A stretch of 64,000 nt of DNA, from the NCBI GenBank assembly GCA_037043015.1, contig CM073321.1:10052001-10116000 (forward strand), in the 5' to 3' direction. Every line of letters begins with the position of its first letter. Position 1 is the stretch's first letter. The notes beneath the pieces were generated by a model. It made no database searches and had not been told where the DNA came from. It saw nothing but the letters and a program-made list of their open reading frames with translations. The DNA comes from Bryum argenteum. Its lineage: Eukaryota; Streptophyta; Bryopsida; Bryales; Bryaceae. The position numbers and the translations under genes were made by a program. Below, piece after piece: positions 12,515-25,481 of the stretch.

Positions 12515-13080
12515 AATTATTCTTATTATTTTATGAAAACTCAATCATTTATATAACTATAAAATAATCAATAATATTTTTGGTAAGTGAATTCATCGAA
12601 TATTGTTTATTTCAATATAGATTTTAGCTTATTACGTATCAATTGATATGATTTTACATAGATGTGACATTTTAGAACTTAAATTTATGAAAAAACTTAT
12701 TTATTCGTATAATTTTATGAAAACAAAATCATTTAGATAAATTTAAAATAAACAATAATATTTTTGTAAAGTGAATTCATCTAATATTGTTTATTTTAAT
12801 ATAGATTTTACTTTATTACGTATCAACTGATATAAATTTTACATAAATGTAACATTTTACATGCTAAATTTATAAAAAAACTTATTTATTCTTATAATTT
12901 TATGAAAACTAAATCATTTCTATAACTTTAAAATAAACAATAGTATTTTTGGAAATTGAATTCATCTAATATTATTTATTTCAATATAGATTTTAGCTTA
13001 CTAAGTATCAATTGATATAAATTTTACATACATGCAAGATTTTACATGCTAAATTTATAAAAAAACTTATTTATTCACAT
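12515..13080. repeat. Three tandem copies of a ~185-bp AT-rich unit
   Basis: The marker TTATGAAAAC recurs at 12531, 12715 and 12900, giving periods of 184 and 185 nt. The stretch between markers (AAATAAACAATAATATTTTT, then GAATTCATCTAATATTG) is clearly repeated in all three copies, with scattered substitutions. Confidence 0.85.
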
Positions 13081-15186
13081 GAGATAATAGTTATAATTCA
13101 ATATATATTTCAAATACATAAACCATTTATAAATCATGTAACTGAGCATATGTTCTTAATTTTGAACATTGAAAAGTAATGTTCTTAAAATTGAACATTT
13201 TTATTTTTAAAAGACGTTTATACTACAAATTTTAAAAGTCCTACTTCATTCGACATTTTAATATTTGTCAATACGTAAATCCTAATAATGATATTATATA
13301 TAGATTTTGTAAGTTAAACACAATTAAAGTTAATTTTATTTACAAAGTACAATTAACTTTACTCAAGTTCTATTCTCATCTATTTGATAAATTGAGAATG
13401 TGACTCCAAAATGCTCTTCATGCTCAATGTTATGGTTGTTTCCTTTCGAAGAACTTGAAATCACATGATCGCAAACGTTGATTGCTAAGACATTAAGGAT
13501 TGTAAAGCTTAGTTAGATTTTAAATAAAAAACATCTATAGAAACTATACTTTTAAATGAATAAGCTTCTTCAAAAGACTATCTTACAGTACTCTACAATA
13601 TATCATCATGCATTAACGACGTCACACTGCATTGTGAATTTATATTTACTTATACTTTATAAGCCTATATTTTCTAGAAAATCAGCATTAAGTAAAATTT
13701 ATTTATAATTGTAGATTAAAGCTAAAAGGTATCACAAATAAAATTTGTGAAGAACAATGCTTGAAATGATTTATATTTATCGTCTAAAAATTAGTCAAAC
13801 ATATTCATTTGCATCATGTGTATATTAGATGCATCATTTAACTAAATATGGACTTTCGGCTTATTTATGGACTTTAAAACATGGTGAGATCCCTCCATTC
13901 ATGACCTTAAAATCTACATATTTGAAGAGTATCTTCATAGAACCTAGATTCTAGAAATCATTTTGCAACTATTGTTCTTAATTGCAGACTGTGGACTGTC
14001 CATATTTAGTTAAATACGTAATTTAGGTTACTTATTTTTAAAATGTTTTATATCCAACTTATCTAAACACGAAAATTATTTAAAGGATGTTTTGTATCAG
14101 TGTAAAACCATAGTCTTATATTAATTTAAATTGAAGAATAACTTCATAACAGAATGTTAAATAAATATTTGCGTTGACGGTAAAATATTTTAGTTGATGA
14201 TTACTTTATATAATCAATTACAAGATAATGTTAAAGTTTGATCTGCGATATAACCAAACGTATTGCGCAATGAAGTCAAGTCCACAGATGTTTTATTATC
14301 CTAAGACTTATGGTACATGTTTATCATCAACGGATCATAATTGTTTACAACAAGAACAAGATAGATGTCAAACATTGAGAGTCATGTGTAATTAATAATT
14401 TGTTTTTTGCTTCGCTTGTATTGGGCAGAAAACCCTTTATGCTCGCGTGTTTGAACATCGCATACTATCACATTGCGAGATGAAGTGTAAATGATTAAAA
14501 AAAACCAACAAAAAAAGTTTCATTGTATGAAAGAATACATTGTGAACATTGGGTATTTAAATCTGTGTATAAGAGTGCGTGACTTATATATTTGTAGAAT
14601 AGCTGCTTAATTTGTCACATGTGTTGAATGTACTGATGTTGCATACGCCTAAAAATACACAAAATTATGTAAAAAAAATGATACTTGTTGATAGATGTTT
14701 AGAAAAAGTTTTAATGTAAATACTTGTACTAATAGATTAAAAAATGATTTTAAATAATAAGAATTATTGAGTACAAAATTGTCAAAATATATGTTAATAT
14801 AATAATGTTATCAAGTTCATTTGCAAATGTACTTTTATATTTACTTCTTTAATTTGTATTTATTGAATTGTATATTATTGTTTTTGAACAGCGTTGCTAT
14901 ATACACTGTTGTGCTAACGAAGAAGCTTGTCATCCAATTTCCGTTCAGCGATTAGAATTACGCAATGTACAAAATGTTGTCAGTAACTAAGGTCGTGCTT
15001 GTTTTGTATATTTTTTAATTCGCCAGTGTTTAGAATGTTTTTGAGCCTGTTAAGGTTCTAAGAATTGGTCATTTGTATTATTGAGATCAAATTATTTTTA
15101 TTAAAATCGTCACAAATAATTTCGTTATTCTACATAGCAACAACATGCAAAAATATTGCAATGCTCGAATTTATGATTTTGTTTGG

Positions 15187-15331
15187 AGCATTCTTGAGAT
15201 GTATGCAAGCAAGAAACGACGATATTTCCGAATATTTTGCGGATGAATCGATTATGATTGAATTACAATACGCATGTCTCGGTGCAAGGAATTTAGCCAG
15301 GCTCGTCGAATCTTGTAGCGTGCACTTTTAA
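15187..15331 (+). pseudogene. Exon-like block A encoding FLRCMQARNDDISEYFA
   Basis: A ~117-nt segment is open in one frame, encoding FLRCMQARNDDISEYFA, then SI--ELQYAC--A-NLARL. The same block is repeated at 15705-15823. Differences between copies fall largely at third positions or conservative sites inside the peptide, while flanking DNA is dissimilar, which suggests protein-level constraint at some time. I do not recognise the peptide. It could be the remnant of a two-repeat gene captured in the core of element 1. Confidence 0.4.
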
Positions 15332-15704
15332 TACTTGCTTACATTTATTGAAGAAAGTGAGACACGACATTCGACTTGTATTGAGTTTCAACTTGGTGCT
15401 AAAAGATTGCAATTACTCTCGAATATTATGCATTCTTCTATGGTGAGGAATATTAAAACACTGCTACGGCTATGATAAGAAGCTATAGAACCGACAAATA
15501 CAGAGTTCTTTCTTATCAAGTTTGCGATTCTGTTTCTCTCATAACAAAGACACACAAACAAATTTCAATTTTGAATGATTAGAAGATAGAGAATTAAGAT
15601 TTTTTTTCTTTGATTCAAAATTTTCGACTGTCATTAGCTAAACAAGGTTTCTGTTTGATATACACCGTTGTTTATTTAATTGTTATTTAATTTAGGATTT
15701 TGAT

Positions 15705-15840
15705 TGAAACATTCTTGAGATGTATGCAAGCAAGAAATGATGATATTTCCGAATATTTTGCGATTCAATCGATTACGACTGAATTACAATACGCATGTCA
15801 AGCTGCAAAGAATTTAGCAAGACTCATAGACATCATGGTA
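15705..15840 (+). pseudogene. Exon-like block B, paralogue of 15187-15331
   Basis: Second copy of the peptide FLRCMQARNDDISEYFA followed by QSITTELQYACQAAKNLARL. No start codon or splice context could be fixed with confidence. See block A for the comparison. Confidence 0.4.
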
Positions 15841-18019
15841 CTTAACCGTCACTTCTACAAATACTCCCAATTTCTTTTCCAAGCCAATATTTTTTAAAAT
15901 AGTAAAAGAAATGGGAGCAGATTGCTAGGACCCATCTCAATTAGATTCTGAACCTAGCACGCGCAGACACACAAGCACTTAAGAAGCTCCTAGCTCTCAT
16001 AATATGGAAGAGACTAATCAATTTAATCATCTTGAAAGAGCGTAACTAGAGATGTTGAAAGACAGGATTATGTACACTGAATTTGCATGTAGACAGAAAC
16101 TGTAAAATTGTAGCTTGTTTCTTATATCGTACTTTATGTGCAGGAATAGATAGCTTGAAGCTCATGAGAAAATTACTTGGTGGATAGGCGGAGAGAGGAG
16201 CTCGTTGCAGAGAGGACATCCGATCCTCTCGTCATCGAACTTGTACTTTCTCTTCTTGTTGAGAAACCACGAATCTAAAAGTGGGCATTTCTAACGATCA
16301 AGATCACTATTCCACAATAAGGTTGAAGGGGTGGAGCACCTCGGAATGAGGTGAGACATTACCGAATCTGCCACCACAATCTCACGATGTCCGGCCTGCT
16401 CCACCTCCGCTCTGCCAAGTTAAGTTTCTTCAATTCGCTATGCAATGGATCAAACTGTAGCTTGTGTTGGAGCCATTAAGACAGACATCATTTGCAGACA
16501 CTCTTGTGTATCATAGTTTTTTCTTCTCTCACGCAAGTGAAGCTTCGTGAATGGATGATTAGCTAGACATTTGATAACCGTCAGTGCTCTAACCATTTAT
16601 CTCTAATTACCTACGAATAATATAAATTAATTCAACTTTCAAAATAGAAGAAAAATAGCAAAGTAGGAAATAAGAAAATTTATATTTTTGCTCTAAACTA
16701 AAAACTAGCGTGTATTAATTATAGAATTTAATATATAAAAATATACAATTATTGGATATATATGGTAGATTTTGATTAATAGTTTACAAAATGAACAAAA
16801 TATTAAAAAATAATGTTATAATGGATATATGGAATGATAATAAAAATATCATTAGTGGACTAGGTAAGTATCATATTATGAATCTTATAGAAATAAATTT
16901 TTTTTGTAGGAACATAAAAAATATTGTTGTTAGAATCGCATCTATATGCAATGATTTAAAAGCAATTATTATAGTTTAGAAAAATAAATAAATAAGAAAT
17001 AAAATAGTACAATGTGGTTATCTTAACACTTAAAACATGTAAAATAAACTAAAGAAATGTGATTTATGTGTTTTTTTTTGTTTTTTCAAAAACTAAATTT
17101 ATGTATCTTACCATATTCAAAACTTTTAAATCATTAAGAATACAACTAAAGTTATAGTTGCAAATATATTAATAACAAGGGAGTGAGTCGGGTTGTAGCT
17201 AATAATGACTATATAGAAATTGTAGAATTTTTAAAAAAACAGATGATTAACGCAACCATATGTCATAATTTATATGCAATGAAGAGAGTTTAAACTCTAA
17301 AGGCTCAAGAGGTTGGAAGAAAAACTTAGATGTTTTATCCAATATGAGTAACGTATTTATCCTAAAGTACTGTCTCAAAGACGGTATAAGAAACGTATAT
17401 TCTGAATCGTGTTTATTTGGCTATATTTTCTAGAATAATTAAGATATGTTTTATAAATAAGTAAGGAGTGTATAATTTTAATTAATCAAAAATGTAATTT
17501 TCTTAGTTAGTAACTGGTCATAGTTATCATTGGCTAAAATCACATATTATATGATAAAATTGTAATAAACTAGAAGTAAATAATGAGAAACCATAATATT
17601 CTTGTCGAATATTCTTACAATAAGGAAACTTTGTCGTGTTTGTGATTGAAGGCTAATTTGGAACAATCTATCAAATCAAATAGAGTTCCATAAATTGAAT
17701 GGCGTTTATAACTTAACAAACTTCGAATATGTTAAAAAATAAATAAAAAAGTAACTTTTATAATTTGCTTATTGCTCTTTAAAATTGAGGTTCCACCATA
17801 ATCCGCTTGATTGGACTCTTTGGGGTTAAATAAGTCACAAAAAGTGCAGTAAAGTGGTCTAGAGAAGATTCTAAGAATTAGAAGATTAATAAGTCTGGAC
17901 GTTATGTGAGTAATGAAAGTGCTAAAAAAAACATACAAAAATAGATATTGTGAATTAGAGTGTTTGAATTTAACAAACTTTAGCAAAATAATAAAAAAAA
18001 CATCGATTAGCCAAAAGAA

Positions 18020-19400
18020 ACATTCACAATCCAGGGGCAGCGGGCACCCTGGGGCAGCCGGGGCACACCAGGCAGCGGTGCCCCATCACGCACGGGCAGC
18101 AGGCACCCAGGGGCAGCCGGCGCAGCCCAGGCAGCGGCCTAGCGCCGCCTAATGCCCGTACGGCAGCCCGCGCAGCTGCCACGCGGCCATGTGCCAGAGC
18201 AGACGGCAAGGTCGCCGACATCTCCCGCGCAAGCGCCCCGCCGACACTCCCTCGCTTTTTCATTCCTGCTCCTTCGCTGCTCCTCCGCCGTTTGCGTTGT
18301 CGCAGCTCCTCCGCCATTTGTGTCGCTAACCTTCGTGTCGATCGTCGCCGTCTTCCTGCTGCTGTCAATCGTCGCCCTCCTCCCGCGTCGTCCGTGCTCC
18401 TGCTCGTCGCGCCTGCTCGTCACGCCTCCTTGTCGCGCCTGCTCGTCGCGCCTGCTCGTCGCACCTGCTCGTCGCGCCTGCTCGTCGCGCCTGCTCGTTG
18501 CGCTAGTCCTTGTCGCGCTCGTGCTTGTCCGCAGTCCTCCTAGTCGCGCTCGTGCTTGTCCGCGGTCCTGCTTGTCGCGCTCCTGCTCGATCGACGCCCT
18601 CCTCCTCGTTGGCGCGCTCTTGCTGCTGATCGTCGCCCTCGTCGTGTGCCCTCGTCCTTGCGCGGCCTCTCCTGCTGCTGATCGTCGTCGCTCGCGATTG
18701 CATTTGCCCTAGGTCGCTTTGCGTTTGGTGTGTGTTTCAGGGTGTTCGTCGCTAGGGTTTGTTCGAGCTCTCTTTTAGGTACGCCATTTGCATACGCATT
18801 TGCAATTCCATGCGCAATTGCATTGTTATTTCATCTTGCTCTTTGCAACTCTCCGCGCGATTCATTTACATCACTAGAAATACTAGAATCACATTGTGCA
18901 TTTAGTTAGATGCGTGTGCATTTAGGTCGCAAAAACAGGTATTTCCAATTTCACGACCTAAACGCACAGCTTTTTGGTCGCAGAATCAGGTCTTTTCAAT
19001 TTCACGAGATAAACGCAAAGCTTTTAGGTAGCTGCCTGCTAAACGTCTGCTTTTAGGTAGCAACCTGCTAAACGTCTGCTTTTAGGTGCTTGCCTGCTAA
19101 ACGCACTGCTTTTAGGTTAACGCAAAGATTTTAGATTGCTGCCTGATAAGATCTGCAGCAGGGGCCGTTCCTCTTGGTCACTGCCTGCTATAAGCACAGC
19201 ACTTAGGTCGATGCTTGCTAAACGCACGGCATTTAGGTCGTTGCCTGCTAAACGCACAGCACTTAGGTCGTTGCCTGCTAAACGCACAGCACTGACGTCG
19301 TTGCCTGCTCAACGCACAGCACTTAGGTCGCAGCCTGCTAAACGCACATATTTTAGGTCTCAACGCACAGCACAGCAATTAAATACATCTCTTAGCTTGT
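18020..19400 (+). repeat. Right copy of the 1.35-kb inverted arm
   Basis: Inverted counterpart of 9991-11345, here placed upstream of the plus-strand ParB/methyltransferase-like gene (ATG 19482). It contains a GC-rich start (GGCAGCGGGCACCC), a 13-bp tandem repeat CCTGCTCGTCGCG at about 18400-18503, the conserved block with CTAGGGTTTGTTCG (a telo-box-like site, about 18752), and a palindrome array. The two arms make the two gene blocks of element 1 divergently transcribed from near-identical leaders. ORFs in it look like low-complexity artefacts. Confidence 0.75.
18950..19365. repeat. Palindrome array upstream of the ParB/methyltransferase-like gene
   Basis: About a dozen units of the form TTTAGGTCGTTGCCTGCTAAA with GCGTTT/AACGCAC spacers. 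This is the inverted counterpart of the array at 10115-10725, ending about 115 nt before ATG 19482. Confidence 0.85.
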
Positions 19401-19481
19401 CACGTTGGCAATTACAATTATAGCTCGTTCCGTTGACACTTACAGTTATTGCGCTGAATTGCAGATATTGCTCGCACCAAG

Positions 19482-22400
19482 ATGACTGCTACAATTGTTC
19501 CCGCTCCCTCAGAGAGGGACATCCGTTCTGGGAGTCACGATGAACCTCTTGACAATCAGGTATGAATATCTCTTGTACTTTAATGGTTTGTTTTTCAATT
19601 TTGATTTTATATCCAGCATATGCATTTCGAGCTAATTCTCGTTGCTTCTTTTAAATCATATACCGTTTGACTTAAGTACTATTGAAGGATACCTGGAGCC
19701 CCTAGTTGTCGAGCCCACAAATGTCTTTGCCTCTGCTATCGCGGACGTCGAACAATACGGCATGTTGTGGACTCCTAAGCCAAATTCGATTGTGTCGTGG
19801 TCCTTACACCCGAAGGAGAAAGGAATTTTCCACCTATTTCAACAGTCTAGAACTAATCCTGCCCATCTCCTCATCTGCAACGACACATTCATATACACTG
19901 TCAACTATGAGGAGACACACCTTTTAATCACGCTTCAGGTGACCTACGTTTGTGGATTTGTGTTCACTATCGTTTTTCCTGCGAATGAAGTGCGATACTC
20001 GCACGACACTATCAAAGCTTACATGGTCGGGAAGACGGAGGCGGGGCTCGTAGACCACTTCGTCACAGGCATATTGAATGTTAGCTTTCCAAAGAAATTC
20101 GTTCAGACCTACCAGCATTATTGCATGAATATCTGGAGTGCCCTGAACGCTTACGAGAGAATGGTATCGGGTCAGGAACAGCGCGGTCGGATATGGCCTT
20201 CATTGAGGTAACTCCTTCGCCTTCGCCGAAACGCCGCAACTCGAAACCCTCGCCAGTTAAGAAGGGCAAGAGATCCAAGAGTAATTTGGCAGGCAGTACT
20301 CTTACTTACATGAATCCTTCAATCAAGCATGCCACAAACGAGAAAGACATCGACTACGAAGCAGCAAGTAAGACTCTGAAGGACTTCTGGGAAAAGTGCG
20401 AGCCTTGTTACGTTTTTGGCAAGGACTCGGCTCCTGTCAACGTGTCTATCGATCTCCTCCAAAAAGGTGATGCGCGGTTCATCGTCCAGAAGCTTGAGCC
20501 CGCTGCAGTTGTGCACTACAAGAATATCCTAACGAATTCGATCGATTTGAACTCAAGGCAGACCATCATCATCATGCCCATCATCTCTATGGCTCCTGCG
20601 ACTTGGAATTGGGATGCACTACTCGCTACAAAGTGCAACTTCCGTGTCATCGATAGGCACCATGACGTCGAAGCTGCGAAGGAGTTTATCAAGGAGGCTA
20701 GAATCTCAGCGGATAAGATTACCGCTTTGAAGACTTGGCGGGCGCATATTGTTTGGCATTCAGACGCGAAGATGATCATTGACGTGTCTTTCATGGCGAA
20801 CAAGACCAACAACGCGGGAACATTCACACCATCGTGGGCCACAAACATATTGGCCGCGAGAAGTGTTTGGATTGAATACGGGTCGCCCGCGAAGTGTGGT
20901 GCAAAGCCCAAGTCCGGTGGGGAATCAATCGAACAAGCTATCGCTCGAAAGAACTATGAGGTAAGTCCCGCATTTTTTGTTAATTCTATCTGCAACGCAA
21001 TTTGGCTTATAGCTTGATTTGTGGCGTTTAGGTCGACGCAACCTAAATTTCAGGTATTTAGCTCAATGCGAGCTAAATTCTGTGCGTTTAGCTCGACTTG
21101 ACCTAAATTCCGTACGTTTAGCTTGACTCGAGCTAAATTATCATCCCGTCATGTTCTTGAATTGAAGTCGCTCTTTTGGCTTCAGGATTTTGAAGAGGCC
21201 ATGGTGAAACGCTTCATGTGTATCAACACGAAATCCCTCGACAAGCTCTTGAAGCCAGCGGACCTCCTCAACAAATTAGAAATCATCACCGCTTGTGAAG
21301 AAGTAAACCAGCTCTGGTCCACTGTTATCATTGCAAACGGGATGGGAGAGTTGATCGACCCCGACACTTGCGAGCCTTTCAACAAGGCTCCTGTCTGGGA
21401 GTCGAAATCCAAGGACGCCCTCTTGACTCGCGATACCTTTAGGCAAATGTCTGGATTGGAGGAGCACGACTTTAAGACACTAGCGCTTCATCTTCTCAAT
21501 AAGTCTCCGAATCGGGACCTACCGTATCCCAAGGTGTCCTTGCAGAAACCGAAGCTGAACAACTGGGAGTGCGTTTCGATAAAGGTGTGGTTGGAGAAGC
21601 GCAAGAGGAAGAAATGTGTTGCAAGAGAGCTTCACAACATCAAGCGAGCACAAGGGTTATTCAACAGTGTCAATAAGTTTGTGGTTGAAAAGTGGAACCT
21701 TTTCAAGTACGAATACAACGTCAATCGACAGACCATGTCGATGCTCCTTTCTGTGCCCGGGGACATGTTCATCAGCGACTACCGCCAGAAGAGGACCAAG
21801 AACAAGAGTTCGGAGGAGATCTCTGAGTACGCTGCAGAGTTCTTCAAGAAATTTTTGGAAGTGAAAGGGAATTTTTTGCTGCCAACTCCGGCTCTTCGCA
21901 CACGAATGTTTGATGCTGAGATGTTTCAATTTGCTGGCTGGGATAATGGATATACTTGGGACGATGGAAGGTGCGCGTTGGGCATTATCAACCTCAGATG
22001 CGTCCTGGGCCATAGGAGATAAGTGGACGATACTTCGAATGTCTACTTCAATGACTTCCTGAATGCTTGGAAGGATTCAGTGTTTGACCCTCCATAAAGA
22101 ATCCTGACGTCTGGCTTATTATTACGGAGACTACCGATCGGCATTGCCAGGCCGTCGTATATTTCAACGCGTTCAAGGATTTGTACAAGTCGAAGACTGT
22201 CCACTACGCTCCTGCGAACAATGAGCATCTCAAAGGTATCTTGGAGGGAAAGGTCGTCGACAAACACCTCATTCCACTCTTGTTTCTTGTGAAGAGAACC
22301 CACTCGGTATCTAAGCTATTCGATGAAATTTTGGAGACATTCTATGCCCCGAAGTTGCCCCTGTATCTGAAACCAGGAGCTTACAGGGAGTTCGATTTTA

Positions 22401-23044
22401 GCATCAACTATAACAAGTTGCGCTTGGAGTTTTACATTCGCGTACTGCAAATGTTTACAGTTCCAGGAAACAGATTTCTTTCGATTATGGCAGGAACAAA
22501 GCCCATGCTTGCAGGAATTGTAAGTTTGACATTCATTTGGGCGTTTAGGTCGATGCCACCTAAATGTCTTTTTGTCAAGTTCCCATGTGCTCCTCCGTTC
22601 TACTTGTCAATTTCGCTCGGCTTAATCTAAAGTTTCACTTGGTGTTCTTCTTACTTGACTAACTTTGTGTTTTCATTTTGCAGATGCTTAATCTTCAGAC
22701 TCATACTGTCTACGAGGACGAAGATGAGTTGGAGAAGTACATAGCCGTCCGAGAAAGTAGTTTTAATCTCGATCCCAATGACTTCTGTGTGGACGCCTAT
22801 GTGAATCCAGATTGGGTTCATGGTCCGAAGCCTGGGTGCTCGCCTGAGGCTGGGTTTACCGGATCTGCTCGTCGTGGTCGTGGTGAGGCATCGTTGTCTG
22901 GTGGTCGTGCTTGTTGTGGTGATGCAGCGTCGTATGGTGGTCGTGCTCGTCGTGGTGAGGCATCCTCTGCTGCTGTGGCTCGTGGTGGCAAACCATCGTC
23001 TGCTGGTGGTGGCGATCCGTCGTCTGCTGGTCTTGCTCGTGGTG
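19482..23044 (+). pseudogene. ParB-like / DNA-methyltransferase-like protein of element 1, 5' part
   Basis: Exon 1 (19482-19559) encodes 26 residues and ends at a GT donor; the next exon's acceptor is unclear because a stop lies at 19633. A coding stretch to about 20185 then shifts frame into 20185-20960, which carries Ser/Lys-rich NLS-like sequence and a ParB/sulfiredoxin-type domain: LEPAAVVHYKNILTNSIDL, then NFRVIDRHHDVEAAKEF (ParB core D-x-x-HR-type), then an N-rich end. An intron (20961-21185) contains four palindromes. Exon 21186 onward leads to an in-frame TAA (22020-22022), a frameshift near 22096, then WLIITE and a late motif PGNRFLSIMAGTKPMLAGI resembling methyltransferase motif I (F-GSGTT). 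After intron 22520-22683 the protein becomes Gly/Arg-rich and is broken at 23044 by the retrotransposon. Order (motif I last) fits beta-class DNA methyltransferases. Activity is doubtful since motif IV is not preserved. Confidence 0.65.
21020..21140. repeat. Four TTTAG...CTAAA palindromes inside an intron
   Basis: Within the intron 20961-21185 four units follow one another, e.g. TTTAGGTCGACGCAACCTAAA and TTTAGCTCGACTTGACCTAAA, spaced about 30 nt. A single unit also lies in the next intron (22541-22565) and one in the last intron (40794-40816) of the same gene. Confidence 0.85.
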
Positions 23045-23568
23045 TGTGAACCGCCGAAACGGTTTACGCTTGTGCGAAATACAATCTACAAGCGTTAGTC
23101 TAATATTTTTATCTTCAAATTCCCCAATTGGGACACTTAGGCTCATTCCTCCGGTTTCCGGAAATTCCATGATAATTGGAGGGGTCTTGCCTAAAGGGCC
23201 TGGCGGTTGTTTAGTCTATTCTAAATTAGTAATATTAAATTGCGTCAAAGTTTCATGACATGTTTTTGGTTATGTTTTATGACTTTATCATTATTCATAA
23301 TTACCTAGATTCATCCTAATTAATAATCACAATCAAAGTAATTAGTTAAACTTTGCGGATGAACTGCTGGATGAACAAAGTTTCATCCGTTTGAAACGGA
23401 TGAAGCTCTACTCCATCCAAGTTTCCAACTAGGGAGAGAAAGTAGAGTTAGGGTTCTATGTTTTTGGGTAGGGAAGGAGTGTGTGCAAGGGGAGATCTAG
23501 CATGAGTTTTGGGTCATGTTGTGTGTGGTGTTTTTGGGAAAAGTGAGTGTGATTGTAAAGGAAGTGTG
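23045..23568 (+). repeat. 5' LTR segment (524-bp direct repeat, left copy)
   Basis: Begins TGTGAACCGCC and ends GGAAGTGTG. About 99% identical to 38339-38862. Contains a perfect hairpin at 23382-23404 (TTCATCCGTTT, one base, AAACGGATGAA). If the primer-binding-site call at 29930 is right, the full 5' LTR extends to about 29927 once the foldback element (23675-28619) is removed, i.e. about 1.9 kb. Confidence 0.85.
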
Positions 23569-24688
23569 CATGCGTGTTTTTTGTTGGAAGAAGAGTCTTC
23601 TTGGTGCAAAAGTGTAAGTGTAGGGTCGGAGGCTATTTTGACTGAATTCGAGGTCAGCTCGAGAGCGAGCAGACAAGGTTGTCATACCGGGCGGGCACGC
23701 CGCCCGCCCGTCCGTCCGCCTTGTCCGTCCGATAGAGCTCTCGCTCGCCCAATACGCTCAAACCTTTGTTGACTTTTAATTTAGGTAAAAAAACAAGGAC
23801 GTGGCAAAGGTTTGAGTAAAAACTAAGCCACTTGGCCGCCACGTGCACGCCACGCCACGCGCGCCACGTAGGTGAGGGAGAGGGTGGGTGAAAAGGGTTA
23901 GGGGGGGTGAGGGGGTCAAGGCGGGGGGGGGGGCGGGGGGGAGGGGGTCGGGATGGGGCGGGGGGCCGAGGCGGAGCGGGGAGGCCAAGGCGGGGCGGGG
24001 CTAGGGCGGGGCGGTGGGGGAGGCGCGGCGGGGGAGCCGGGTGCGCGGGCGAGGGGGCCGGGCGTAGGCGGGGAGGAGAGGGGGAAGGGGGGGAGGAGGA
24101 GGAGGAGGGGGTAGGGTCATTGCTCGGGGTAGGGTGGGTACCAAGGGACGTAGGGGCGGGTAATGGGGCGTAGGGGCGGATCTAGGGGGGTAGGGTGGGT
24201 AACGGGGGGTGGTTAAGCGGGTAGCGGGGGTAGGGCGGGTGCCGGAATAGGGTAGGGCGGGTAACGGGGTGGTTAAGCGGTCACGGGGGTAGGGCGGGTG
24301 CCGGAATAGAATAGGGCGGGAATGGGGGGGTTGGGCGGGTGCCGGGGTTGGGCGGGTCCGGGGAGTAGGGCGAGGCGAATCTTGGGGGGTAGGGCGGAGG
24401 AGGTAAGGAGGAGTGAGGGGAGTGAGGGTGAGGGGGTGAGGGGGGTGATGATGAGGGCGGGTTAAGGGTGAGAGGGGGGGTGAGGGTAAGAGGGGGGGTG
24501 AGGGTGAGAGGGGGGGTGAGGATGAGGAGGGAGGTGAGGATGAGGGGGTGGGTAAGGGGGGAGGAGAAGAATAGAAAGGGAGGAATGGAGAGAGAAGGGG
24601 AGGGAAGGGGAGAGAAGGGGAGGGAAGGGGAGAGAAGGGGAGGAGGGGGAAGAGGAGTGGAATGATGGTCAATACAATCATTGGAATT

Positions 24689-24751
24689 CCAAACATTCCC
24701 CCTCCATATCGAGGATAGTCCAAATCTCAGCTTTAATAAGGGAATGTTTGG
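24689..24751. repeat. Small hairpin unit inside the foldback element, copy 1
   Basis: CCAAACATTCCC (24689-24700) is exactly reverse complementary to 24740-24751, with a ~39-nt loop. A similar unit lies at 25419-25481, where the G-rich arm ends, with a related loop sequence (TCCAAATC-C-GCTTTA). Confidence 0.7.
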
Positions 24752-25418
24752 ATTTGCTTATCTTATTAATGATCCTTGTTTGCAAAACATAAGATTGGTG
24801 AGGGAGATGACAAAAACATTTGCAAAAGTTTTTGAAATACTACGTAGGGTGGGTGAGAGGGGGAGGGGTGGGTTACGGGGGGAGGGGCGGGTTACGGGAG
24901 GAGGGACGGGTTACGGGGTGGGGGAGGGGCGGGTACTATGGGGGGTAGAGGTGGGTACTATAGGGCGGATACCGGGGGAGGGGTAGGGCCGGTATCAGGG
25001 AGGTAGGGCGAGTAACGGTGGGGGAGGAATTGGGCGGGTACCGGGAGGGTAGGGCGGATACCGGAGGGGGTAGGGCGGGTACCGGGAGTGTAGGGCGGAG
25101 GAGGTAAGGGAAGTGAGGGGAGTGAAGGTGAGGGGTGAGGGGGGTGAGGATGAGGGTGGGGTGAGGGTGAGAGGGTGAGGGTGAGAGGGGGGTAGGGCGG
25201 GCACCGGCGGGGTAGGGCGGATACCGGCAGGGGTAGAGCGGATACTGAGGCGGTAGGGCGGGTACGGAGGGGGTAGAGCGGAGGAGGTAAGGGGGAGTGC
25301 GGGGAGTGAGGGTGAGGGGGAGTGCGGGGAGTGAGAGTGAGGGGGTGAGCGGGGTGAGAGAGGAGTGGCGATAGAAGAGGACTGAAGGGAAGGCATAGTC
25401 AATTCTATCGTAGAAAAG

Positions 25419-25481
25419 TCAAACATTCCCCCACTATATCCGGGAAAATCCAAATCCCGGCTTTAGTGAGGAATGTTTGGA
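25419..25481. repeat. Small hairpin unit inside the foldback element, copy 2
   Basis: TCAAACATTCC (25419 onward) pairs with GGAATGTTTGGA (25470-25481). It is the second copy of the unit at 24689-24751 and marks the transition from the G-rich arm to the AT-rich centre. Confidence 0.65.

Larger units (their letters stand above)
11346..18019. other. AT-rich core of element 1 without clear genes
   Basis: 6.6 kb of AT-rich DNA between the two inverted arms. No ORF shows convincing coding character apart from the duplicated peptide-coding block at 15187-15305 and 15705-15823. A three-copy tandem repeat lies at 12515-13080. The position, between two divergent promoters, suggests a shared spacer or regulatory core, but nothing in the sequence proves it. 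Confidence 0.55.
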
